This document shows, in pieces, positions 1 through 5,880 of a stretch of 5,880 bases of DNA (positions within the stretch are counted from its first letter, which is position 1; each line of letters begins with the position of its first letter). The notes beneath the pieces were generated by a model. That model saw nothing but the letters and a program-made list of their open reading frames with translations. It ran no database searches and was not told the DNA's origin. The position numbers and the translations under genes were made by a program. The stretch comes from Planctomycetota bacterium (GTDB lineage Bacteria > Planctomycetota > UBA1135 > GCA-002686595): the NCBI GenBank assembly GCA_029212955.1, contig JARGOW010000115.1, forward strand, positions 3,139 through 9,018, written 5' to 3'.

Positions 1-1500
1 GCAGCGGCCCGCCATGTAGAGGGCTTCCTCCGCAAGGGGGGATTCACGGAAGGTGCGCTGCAAGCGATCGAAGAGGCTCTCCGCTTCCTGGGCATTGCCC
101 TGGGAGTAACGGCACCAGGCCATACGGGAGAGGCTTTGGCAGCGCAGATTCTTTTCGAGCCCTTCCAGATTCCAGAGCTGCTCAAACGAGGCGTACGCGT
201 CGGCGTGACGCTCCAGGGCGAATAGCGCTTCGGCGCGCGTGACCGCGGTGGCGATGCGGTACTGGGACTCCATGAACTGGGTGAGCAGTTGGTCCGCGGC
301 CTTCAAGGCTTCGGCCGGTCGGCCCGCGGCCAGGTGCGCGCTGGCAGCAGCGTGCAGTGCATAGTCCGAAGTGGCTGCGGCGAAGGCTGCAGCCGATTCA
401 TCATGGCGGCCGAGTTTGTAGAGCAATTCGCCGCGCAGGGAGTGAATACGTTCCGCCAATTCACCCTGGGGTTTGGCGGCCAACGCGCGGTCGACCAAGA
501 CAAGTCCGCCCTCGGCGGTCTCCGCCTGGGAAACGGCTTTGGCTAGCCAATACAGAAGCTCGGGATCCTTGCCCCGGGAGCCGGGGGAGAGCACGGACAT
601 GGCTTCGTGCGCGTTGCCGGCCTCGAGCCAGTGGGCGCCGCATTGCAGGCGAGCCTCGGCGGCGAGGGGGGAGTCGGGGTAGGTCTTGAGCAGGACGGCA
701 AAGGCCTTGGCTGCGCCTTCGTGGTCTCCCAGTGCCGCCTTGGAAAACGCTTGGCCGCGCAGGGAGGCATCGTGGAATGCACCCGTGGTGACATGGGCAA
801 AAGCGGCCCTCGCACCTTCGGGTTTGTTGGAAGCCAAAAGGGACTGGCCGAGCACATAGTACATTTCGGCTTCCAGTTCGTGCTCGCCCTGTGCGGCTTG
901 GAATTCGTTGACCTTGGCGATGGCGCCCGCGTGGTCACCGAGTCGGAAGGCGCACCAAGCTTGGCCGCGTTGGGCGTGGGCCACCGTGTCGGCTTTGGGG
1001 TCGAGCGTGACGCTCTCCGCGTAGAATTTGCGTGCGGAAGAATACTGCTCATCGGTAAAGCAGGCCTCACCAAGCAGGAAGGCAGCGAGGGGTTTGAGGT
1101 AGGCTTTCTTTCCCGTCCGCGCGGTTTGCAGCGCGCTTTTGGCCGCTTCCATTTTGCCAGCTTGCAGTTCGCACTGCCCAAGCCGAAGGTTGCACTCCGC
1201 GTGGAATTCGAATTGGGCATCCTTGGCGAGGGGGCGGAATTGGGTGGCCGCTTCGGACTTGCGTTCCAACTCGAACAGGGCTCCCGCCAGGCGATAGCGA
1301 GCCAATTGGGCTTTCGCGTGCTGGGGGTGATCCGCAAGAAAGGATTTGGCTTCTTTGACGGTCATGTCCCAATGTTCATCGCTGTAGAGGCCTGCTATGA
1401 AACGGTATTGCTCTTCCGCGTTTTGTTGGGGCAGGGCCTGCAAGCCGTTGGAGAGCAAACCGGCGAGGCAAAGGGTGATCAGACTTCTCTGAAAAAACAT
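1..1500 (-). CDS. Exported TPR protein, 3' end beyond window
   Basis: The minus-strand frame from ATG at 1500-1498 stays open for 500 codons to the left edge, so the C-terminus is missing. Residues 1-22 look like a Sec signal peptide: R5, a hydrophobic core at about 7-16 (LITLCLAGLL), and a possible cut after LQA at 20-22. C11 is preceded by Leu, so this is not a convincing lipobox. The rest is helical, with repeated TPR-like pairs carrying the usual Gly/Ala/Tyr pattern, for example about 103-125, 138-167, 176-200, 211-236, 247-275, 282-304, 354-379, 382-407, 416-440 and 457-483. The segments TYPDSPLAAEA (273-283) and TFRESPLAEEA (483-493) resemble the end-of-repeat signature of YbgF/CpoB-type and other periplasmic TPR proteins. 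TPR domains are protein-binding scaffolds; the partner here is unknown. No enzymatic motif is seen. It follows a terminator, so it is probably transcribed separately from the two genes to its right. TPR assignment is confident; role is not. Confidence 0.88.
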   Translation of the reverse strand, partial: MFFQRSLITLCLAGLLSNGLQALPQQNAEEQYRFIAGLYSDEHWDMTVKEAKSFLADHPQHAKAQLARYRLAGALFELERKSEAATQFRPLAKDAQFEFHAECNLRLGQCELQAGKMEAAKSALQTARTGKKAYLKPLAAFLLGEACFTDEQYSSARKFYAESVTLDPKADTVAHAQRGQAWCAFRLGDHAGAIAKVNEFQAAQGEHELEAEMYYVLGQSLLASNKPEGARAAFAHVTTGAFHDASLRGQAFSKAALGDHEGAAKAFAVLLKTYPDSPLAAEARLQCGAHWLEAGNAHEAMSVLSPGSRGKDPELLYWLAKAVSQAETAEGGLVLVDRALAAKPQGELAERIHSLRGELLYKLGRHDESAAAFAAATSDYALHAAASAHLAAGRPAEALKAADQLLTQFMESQYRIATAVTRAEALFALERHADAYASFEQLWNLEGLEKNLRCQSLSRMAWCRYSQGNAQEAESLFDRLQRTFRESPLAEEALYMAGRC

Positions 1501-1510
1501 GGGACAGAAT

Positions 1511-1516
1511 TCCTCT
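1511..1516 (-). promoter_or_regulatory. Ribosome binding site of the TPR gene
   Basis: AGAGGA on the minus strand lies 10 bases upstream of the ATG at 1500. The spacing is a little long, but no other in-frame start near this site is preceded by a better purine-rich motif, and this start gives a complete signal peptide. It therefore supports the chosen start. Confidence 0.5.
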
Positions 1517-1596
1517 AAGGGAGTACGCGGAATGGAAGCGGTGGAGAGCTTCGGCAGGGCCATTTCATCCGAAACGGCCCAGGGAAAGTTTGCCGC

Positions 1597-1609
1597 GAAA
1601 TCGGATTTC
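1597..1609. promoter_or_regulatory. Small palindrome upstream of TPR gene, possible operator
   Basis: GAAATC-G-GATTTC is a perfect 6-base inverted repeat around one central base. It lies about 97 bases upstream of the TPR start, between that start and the terminator of the preceding unit, where a promoter for the TPR gene is expected. No clear -35/-10 pair was recognised beside it. A short palindrome like this can occur by chance, so the operator reading is tentative. Confidence 0.22.
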
Positions 1610-1639
1610 AGGGGCGGCCACGTTCGGATTGCTTGTAAG

Positions 1640-1677
1640 AAAAAATGCACCAGGAGTCGCGAGGACCCCTGGTGCAT
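1640..1677 (-). terminator. Intrinsic terminator of the peptidase/coiled-coil unit
   Basis: A perfect 10-base-pair stem (1645-1654 with 1668-1677) is followed by one A-C mismatch, three more pairs (1656-1658 with 1664-1666) and a 5-base loop. On the minus strand the stem runs straight into six T residues (1645-1640; the last one pairs in the stem base), then C and two more T. This is the classic Rho-independent form. It starts 46 bases after the stop of the 841-residue gene and ends about 140 bases before the TPR start. On the plus strand no T-tract follows, so it should act in the minus direction only. Confidence 0.9.
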
Positions 1678-1723
1678 GGGAAGCCCGTCAGCCCCGGGGG
1701 ATGGGACTGAACTTCGGCCAGCG

Positions 1724-4249
1724 TTACCTAACTTGAGACTTTTGAACGCGGACACGCACCCGGTCCACTTCGGCTTGTAGCTGGTCGACTTCCCTTAGGA
1801 CCTCGGTCAGCATGCGTTCCAGTTCCGCCAAGCTGGGGTCCGCGTTGCGGCTTTGGGAGGCGAAGGCGTACTCGCGAAAAGCATTGGAGTAACCATCAAG
1901 GCCATCCGGGGCGGAGGTCGGTGTCACCGGTGCGACTTGGCCAGGGGCGAAGCGCATGGAAACGCCGGCCTTGTGGGCCGGGGGAGCAGGGGCGCCCTCG
2001 GGAGCACAGGGCTCAGCCGGGCATTCCGCTTTGGGCGCGCAGGGCTCGGAGGGGCAGTCCGCGCCGGGCGCACTTCCGGTCGAGAAGAAAAACCTTGCCG
2101 GTGAACCAGGGGTCGCCGGTGCGGGCTGGCTGTTGACCTTCGTGTCGCAGGAAACCTCAGTTTTGCAATCGTGGGTATCGATGTAGACCTGTCCGCCCTG
2201 GTTTTGGATTTTGATGATGGAGGTTCCGCAGGATCCTTTGCAGGCGTTGCCGCCACCGGAAGTAGAGACCTTCGAGGTCCAAATGGAGGGCGCGGGGAAC
2301 GTGCCATCGCTCTTCCATTCGAAGTGGGTAGGAGGGTTCGGGAACCTTGCCTCGCTTTTGATCGGGTTGTTGTTTGCGTCGAGGTAGACGAAAGCGTCTT
2401 TGGGCTTGGAACGGTCGAGGCTCGGGTTGCCGAACCGCACACTGACAGGGTTGGTTTCACATTCCGTATCGCTGGAGCGAAGAAGGACGCGTCCATTGAC
2501 GTCTGCGCCCTTCAGGTCTAGCACCCGGCCCTTGAGTTCCTTCACTTCGCATTCGGAGCCATCCCCGTAGATGATGACATGCTGCCCGCCGTCGGAAGAA
2601 CGGATGCGGAAGCTCTGACCCTCGTGCTCGCCCTCGAAGAGGTTTTCGATGGTGGGGATCGAGGACAGGAAGGGCACGGAGTTCTTGGCCCCGTCACAGC
2701 ATTCCTTTTCTGCCTCGCAGCATTCTTCGTCACGATCGGTAAGGACCGCGAGTCCGCGAAGCATGTCGATTTGCTCGCCATTCTTGAGGGTAGCAAGGCC
2801 CTTTAGCTCGGTGATGGCTCCCAGGTCTCCAAGCTGCTCGAGGACAGCCAGGTTTTCGAGGCCTTTGAGACCTTCGAGGTTTTGCAAGACCGCCAGGTTC
2901 TTGAGCTCGGAAAGGTTTTCGAGGTTTTTGAGTTGGACCTTGTACTGGCCTTTACCCCCTTCTTCTTCGAAACGCACGATCAGCTCTTCGCAAGCCTCTT
3001 CGTGTTGCTCGCACAGTTCTTCCAATCCTTCGAGCCGGAGTTCGAGCCCCTCGAGAAGATCCTCGTTGTCGCATTCAATCCGCTCGATGAGTACTTCGAG
3101 ATCCTCCATGACGGGTTCGATGTTCTTGGCGGTGAATCCTTGAAGGCGTCCACTTTTGGTATCAAGACCTTCTAGCATCGAGAGAAGCTCAGCATGGGCT
3201 GCTCTTCCCGTTGCGTGGTTGCTACCTTCGGCAATCTCCAAAAGGATGTCGTGCACTTCGGCGTCCCCCCCGTGAGGGCCGGTGCGCCAAACGTTGCCCT
3301 GGGCTTCAATGGTCTTTTCAACGGTTTGGCCGTGGCCTTCAGCGATTTGCTTGAGAATGTCCTGCACATGGTCGGAGTGCACATCAAGACCGGCGGGCAA
3401 TTGTTCTCCGTGGGCTTGGAGCAATTCAACAATAGCCATGTCATGGACCTTCTTGAGTAGCGCCTCGGATTCGCTCTTAGCCTGACCGTGGGCCTTCTTA
3501 CGCTTGGCAGCAAGTCGATCCGCTGCTTCAAGATTCATTTGGAGGGTGAATTCGGCCACACGAGCGCGCTCCGTAGCTTTGGCTTGCTCTGCGCGGTTCA
3601 ACTCGGTTAGGTTGCGATACCCTAGTTCGAGGGCGCGAGCCCGTTCATCCATGGCGCGGTGCTTGGCCTTTGCTGCACGCTCCGCCGATTGAAGGGCGCG
3701 GAGTTCGGCTCGGGCCTCGCGCTCTACCGCGCGTTCGCGGCCCCTTTGCGTGGCTTCACGATCTGCGGATCGCAATTGGACCCACTCCTGAGTGTTGCGG
3801 TCCAAGACCTTGTGTCCGTTGGCTTCGTCCTGCAAGCGAGAGTTCTCCTCTTGCAGGCGACGGATCTCGCCGAGCAAAGCCTCGCGCTCATCGGCGGAGA
3901 TGCCCGTCGATTCCTTTGTGGTTGGGACCACGCGAATCTTAGCCGGTGCCTGGGCATTGCGAACCTTTGGCGCTACCGGGGCCTTGGGCTTGGCTATGGT
4001 GCGAACTTTAACCTTGGGCTGGGTGGCTTTGCGTAGCTTGGCTTCGCCTTTTTGTTCCACTTTGCGCAGGCGCAAAGGGGCGGGGAGGGGAGCCGTGGCT
4101 TCCGCAATCTGGGGTTCCTGGGGAGTTTCTGGGGCTCCCAGGGACAGCAAGGGGAGCGGCGCGGTAGCTTCGGTAGCCGCGGTTTCTTGGTGGGACACGG
4201 TGGTCCAACCGGCGGCGACGGTCAATGCGAGGAAAAGGGCTTTGAACAT
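1724..4249 (-). CDS. Exported low-complexity coiled-coil protein with leucine-triad and Cys-rich regions (841 aa)
   Basis: No known family was recognised. ATG at 4249 follows AGGAG with a 6-base gap and gives a signal peptide or signal anchor (K3, hydrophobic about 4-15); the cut site is unclear. The regions in order are: Pro/Ala/Lys-rich linker about 31-112; long charged coiled coil about 118-266, rich in Arg, Glu and Ala; His-containing segment 268-352 with the repeated motif VxDILxxIAEG at 295-305 and 332-342; acidic helical stretch 381-430; strict leucine-every-third-residue repeat 440-503; Cys pairs at 510/511 and 517/518; a probably folded, beta-like region about 527-705; a Pro/Cys tandem repeat 731-752; and a C-terminal coiled coil about 804-835. 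All 17 Cys lie after residue 392, which fits a disulfide-bearing outer portion. It lies 3 bases downstream of the M56 peptidase gene and is followed by a terminator. It may be a ligand, regulator or substrate of that peptidase, or a structural envelope protein; this is inference only. Confidence 0.9.
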   Translation of the reverse strand: MFKALFLALTVAAGWTTVSHQETAATEATAPLPLLSLGAPETPQEPQIAEATAPLPAPLRLRKVEQKGEAKLRKATQPKVKVRTIAKPKAPVAPKVRNAQAPAKIRVVPTTKESTGISADEREALLGEIRRLQEENSRLQDEANGHKVLDRNTQEWVQLRSADREATQRGRERAVEREARAELRALQSAERAAKAKHRAMDERARALELGYRNLTELNRAEQAKATERARVAEFTLQMNLEAADRLAAKRKKAHGQAKSESEALLKKVHDMAIVELLQAHGEQLPAGLDVHSDHVQDILKQIAEGHGQTVEKTIEAQGNVWRTGPHGGDAEVHDILLEIAEGSNHATGRAAHAELLSMLEGLDTKSGRLQGFTAKNIEPVMEDLEVLIERIECDNEDLLEGLELRLEGLEELCEQHEEACEELIVRFEEEGGKGQYKVQLKNLENLSELKNLAVLQNLEGLKGLENLAVLEQLGDLGAITELKGLATLKNGEQIDMLRGLAVLTDRDEECCEAEKECCDGAKNSVPFLSSIPTIENLFEGEHEGQSFRIRSSDGGQHVIIYGDGSECEVKELKGRVLDLKGADVNGRVLLRSSDTECETNPVSVRFGNPSLDRSKPKDAFVYLDANNNPIKSEARFPNPPTHFEWKSDGTFPAPSIWTSKVSTSGGGNACKGSCGTSIIKIQNQGGQVYIDTHDCKTEVSCDTKVNSQPAPATPGSPARFFFSTGSAPGADCPSEPCAPKAECPAEPCAPEGAPAPPAHKAGVSMRFAPGQVAPVTPTSAPDGLDGYSNAFREYAFASQSRNADPSLAELERMLTEVLREVDQLQAEVDRVRVRVQKSQVR
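1994..2059 (-). repeat. Two tandem 11-residue Pro/Cys repeats (33 bp each)
   Basis: Residues 731-741 and 742-752 of the 841-residue protein are two copies of the unit [D/E]CP[S/A]EPCAP[K/E][A/G]. Each copy has two Cys five residues apart (732/737 and 743/748). The DNA copies are 33 bases each and still similar. The repeat sits in a flexible Pro/Ala-rich part between the beta-like region and the C-terminal coiled coil. Confidence 0.8.
2741..2932 (-). repeat. Leucine-triad (Lxx)n repeat, 22 consecutive triads
   Basis: In the 841-residue protein, residues 440, 443, 446 and so on to 503, every third position, are Leu in 19 of 22 cases; the others are Ile479, Gly491 and Ile494. The third place of each triad is often Asn or Gly. 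A higher-order unit recurs: LKNLAVL (449), LENLAVL (464), LKGLATL (482) and LRGLAVL (497). At DNA level a 20-base segment at 2850-2869 recurs at 2913-2932 with 2 mismatches, 63 bases apart, which suggests growth by duplication of 9-base multiples. Confidence 0.92.
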
Positions 4250-4252
4250 GGA

Positions 4253-5880
4253 TTACTCCTGACCCGAAAGGGTCGTGTTGGGTTCGTGGGTTGTTGTGTT
4301 CGGGGTTTGGGTGGAGCCTTGCAGCAAGGCGGTCATGCGCAGTTGCTTCTCCTGAAGGGAGAGCAGCCGCAAGCGCAGGAGCAGCAGGTCGTCTTGGGTG
4401 TCGGCGAGTGTGCCGTTGACCTCCGCAGACTCCTGGAGGGTTTCAATTTGCTCGTGCAGTGCGTTCAAGCGCGTTCCGAGCTCAAGGATTAGGCCTTCCA
4501 GTTGCGGATAGGCGCCGCTGCTGGCCTTGGGTTGGGACGCAGGGGTGCTGACCGCTTCAGTTTCGTAGGGCGTGGGCGACATGACCGAGGGCGGGCCCAG
4601 GTCGGGTGTCGCAACCACTGGTTTTGCATGGGCGGCTGCCTTACTGGGGGCGACAGCCGGAAGGGCCATGGCGCCTGTGGCGAAGACTCCAAGGGCCAGG
4701 GGCAGGCCCCAGGCGTTGCGGCGCGCACAGGCTTGGCGACTTTCGTCGTCGAGCAGACGGCGCACCCGGTGGCCGAGTTGGGAACCGCGACCAGCCATGG
4801 GAAGCAAAGCGACCGCCGGGCGTTCCGCGACCATCCAGCTGGCGACTTCGGTCAAACAGCGGGCCAGGCCAATGCCGTCGCCGGTGTGCTTCACGGCCCA
4901 ATCGTCGCATTGGTATTCGGCCAACTCCTGAATCTCACTCCGCGCTACACGGTTGAGGGGTTGGAAGAAGAGCACGCGCTCCACCAAACGGTAGAGGAAG
5001 AACCATTGGGGGTCGCGGCGCACCACGTGGCCCAATTCATGGCCGAGCATGGCGGCTTGCTGATCCGCGGAGAGTCCGTGGACGGCCCGCTCTGGGACGC
5101 AGATTTGCGGACGAAGGACGCCGAGGGTTGCGGGTGAGCCGAGTTTTTTGGAAACCAAGAGGCGTGGGGCCCGGGACAGTCCGGCCTTGGCACTGATGGA
5201 TTGCAAGGATTCGAACAGAGGCCCTTCGTGCAGCTCATGGCGGCCTGTCACGTAGTCCACGATACGACGCCAGGCGAGTGTCAGGCAAAGCAGACCGATC
5301 AGTCCGCCGACGGCCCATGCGCCGAGTAGGACCTGGCGCCAAAAGGGCCAAGCGTTGTTGGTGCTTGCGACGGCGGGGATGAGGCTGAGTTTGGATTCGA
5401 CCGGGTTGATTTCGGTTCTAGAGGATCTGTCCAAAAGTGCCGCCAGAATGGCCGGATCCAGCGAATCGACGTCGACTCCAACCTTGGACTTTGTGCGCTC
5501 CTGTTTGCGGTTGGCGCGGCGTTTCTTCGGCGCTGCGGTCGTATCCTCGCCCAGGATTGGACCCGTTAGCACGGGAAGGCCGGTTGTGGGAGAAGGGGTG
5601 GCTTGGGTCAGATCCGCCTTGTCCGAAACGCCTGCCGGTTCCGCCGAATAGAGAACCGCGATTTCGGTGCTCTCGGTGGTCGGGTTCGACTCCGGAAGGA
5701 ACATTTGTCCAGCCCAGGGTTCAAACGCGAGGCCAACCTGCAGGCTCGCCGTCAGGATGGGACCGAGCAAGGCGCACTTCCAAAGTCGCTCCTGGGCCCG
5801 ATTGCTTTCCTTGGGCAGGTAGCGGATGCCCAGCCATACCAGTCCGATGAGGGCGGTGCTATGCAGACCGTAGGTCAAGA
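4253..5880 (-). CDS. M56 (BlaR1/MecR1-like) membrane zinc peptidase, N-terminus cut by window edge
   Basis: Numbering starts at the TTG at 5878. Membrane segments: about 5-20, 34-52, 182-203 and 390-409. The peptidase core between segments 3 and 4 has HELGH at 280-284 (two zinc-binding His and the catalytic Glu), followed by RRDP, and later LAEYQCDDWA at 319-328, where E321 is the likely third zinc ligand. This is the BlaR1/MecR1 plan: N-terminus outside, catalytic loop in the cytoplasm, C-terminal tail outside. Known members cleave a BlaI/MecI-type repressor when a signal arrives. Here the penicillin-binding sensor domain is absent: the tail of about 130 residues is Pro/Thr-rich with a coiled coil at about 458-517. 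The loop between segments 2 and 3 is long (about 125 residues), with a basic cluster at 118-132. The TTG could be a start, but no ribosome binding site is visible and family N-termini usually extend a little further, so the gene is treated as partial. A BlaI-like gene may lie just beyond the right edge. Confidence 0.92.
   Translation of the reverse strand, partial: LTYGLHSTALIGLVWLGIRYLPKESNRAQERLWKCALLGPILTASLQVGLAFEPWAGQMFLPESNPTTESTEIAVLYSAEPAGVSDKADLTQATPSPTTGLPVLTGPILGEDTTAAPKKRRANRKQERTKSKVGVDVDSLDPAILAALLDRSSRTEINPVESKLSLIPAVASTNNAWPFWRQVLLGAWAVGGLIGLLCLTLAWRRIVDYVTGRHELHEGPLFESLQSISAKAGLSRAPRLLVSKKLGSPATLGVLRPQICVPERAVHGLSADQQAAMLGHELGHVVRRDPQWFFLYRLVERVLFFQPLNRVARSEIQELAEYQCDDWAVKHTGDGIGLARCLTEVASWMVAERPAVALLPMAGRGSQLGHRVRRLLDDESRQACARRNAWGLPLALGVFATGAMALPAVAPSKAAAHAKPVVATPDLGPPSVMSPTPYETEAVSTPASQPKASSGAYPQLEGLILELGTRLNALHEQIETLQESAEVNGTLADTQDDLLLLRLRLLSLQEKQLRMTALLQGSTQTPNTTTHEPNTTLSGQE
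4256..4260 (-). promoter_or_regulatory. Ribosome binding site inside the end of the peptidase gene
   Basis: AGGAG on the minus strand overlaps the last Gln and Glu codons of the M56 gene, directly before its TAA stop (4255-4253), and lies 6 bases before the ATG at 4249. This fixes the start of the 841-residue protein and implies that ribosomes ending the peptidase can restart on the partner gene (translational coupling). Confidence 0.85.

Noticed and set aside
543..1337. Minus-strand frame of 264 codons, rich in Pro, Ser and Arg
   Set aside because: It is an out-of-frame reading of the TPR gene, with the Pro/Ser/Arg composition typical of such shadows in GC-rich DNA.
1465..1470. Lipoprotein reading of the TPR protein (C11 in the signal peptide)
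   Set aside because: The residues before C11 (I-T-L) do not fit a lipobox, since position -1 is Leu, and C11 lies inside the hydrophobic core.
607..1518. Open plus-strand frame of 303 codons
   Set aside because: It lies opposite the TPR gene. The minus frame gives a signal peptide and regular TPR periodicity over 500 codons, while the plus product has no recognisable domain.
2741..2932. Classic leucine-rich repeat (LRR) or leucine zipper
   Set aside because: The LxxLxLxxN consensus and 20-24-residue period of LRRs are absent, and the spacing is three rather than seven residues as in a zipper.
2649..3143. Plus-strand Ser-rich frame of 164 codons
   Set aside because: The Ser/Phe/Arg-rich product is the mirror of the Glu/Leu-rich codons of the opposite gene; it has no ribosome binding site or domain of its own.
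3792..4262. Plus-strand frame of 156 codons opposite the start of the coiled-coil gene
   Set aside because: It overlaps the well-supported translationally coupled junction on the other strand and has no domain-like features.
5876..5878. TTG as the true start of the M56 peptidase
   Set aside because: The window ends two bases upstream, so no ribosome binding site can be seen, and M56 N-termini usually have some further residues before the first membrane segment. Treated as a partial gene instead.
4253..5880. Calling the peptidase blaR1 or mecR1 and inferring beta-lactam resistance
   Set aside because: The C-terminal penicillin-binding sensor domain is absent and no beta-lactamase or PBP gene is in the window; only the peptidase family is supported.

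Overview
The window is moderately GC-rich bacterial DNA. It is almost fully coding, and all coding is on the minus strand. Three genes are visible, read from right to left: (1) a membrane-bound M56 (BlaR1/MecR1-type) zinc peptidase whose first codons lie past the right edge; (2) a complete 841-residue exported, low-complexity, coiled-coil protein with an unusual leucine repeat; (3) a signal-peptide-bearing tetratricopeptide-repeat (TPR) protein that runs off the left edge. No RNA gene, insertion sequence, CRISPR array or phage gene was seen. The style suggests Planctomycetota or a similar environmental lineage: an M56 peptidase without a beta-lactam sensor, large exported coiled-coil proteins of no known family, and an exported TPR protein. 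This is inference from style, not from a marker gene.

Layout: positions 5880-4253 hold the M56 peptidase and 4249-1724 the coiled-coil protein. They are separated by only 3 bases (TAA TCC ATG), and the ribosome binding site of the second lies in the last codons of the first, so they are almost certainly co-transcribed and probably translationally coupled. A strong intrinsic terminator (1640-1677, minus strand) closes this unit. The rest of the 223-base gap carries the leader of the TPR gene, with a Shine-Dalgarno-like site at 1511-1516 and a small palindrome at 1597-1609. The TPR gene then occupies 1500-1 without a stop.

How the genes may work together: in the BlaR1/MecR1 family, a membrane peptidase responds to an outside signal and cleaves a cytoplasmic repressor (BlaI/MecI), whose gene often lies next to it. 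Here the penicillin-binding sensor domain is absent. In its place the predicted outer tail carries a coiled coil of about 60 residues. The co-translated partner is an exported coiled-coil protein with acidic, leucine-triad and cysteine-rich regions. A reasonable but unproven idea is that the partner is the ligand, regulator or substrate of the peptidase. The most distinctive signal in the window is a near-perfect run of leucine at every third residue (22 positions) in that partner. The TPR protein looks like a separate transcription unit, and its link to the pair is unknown.
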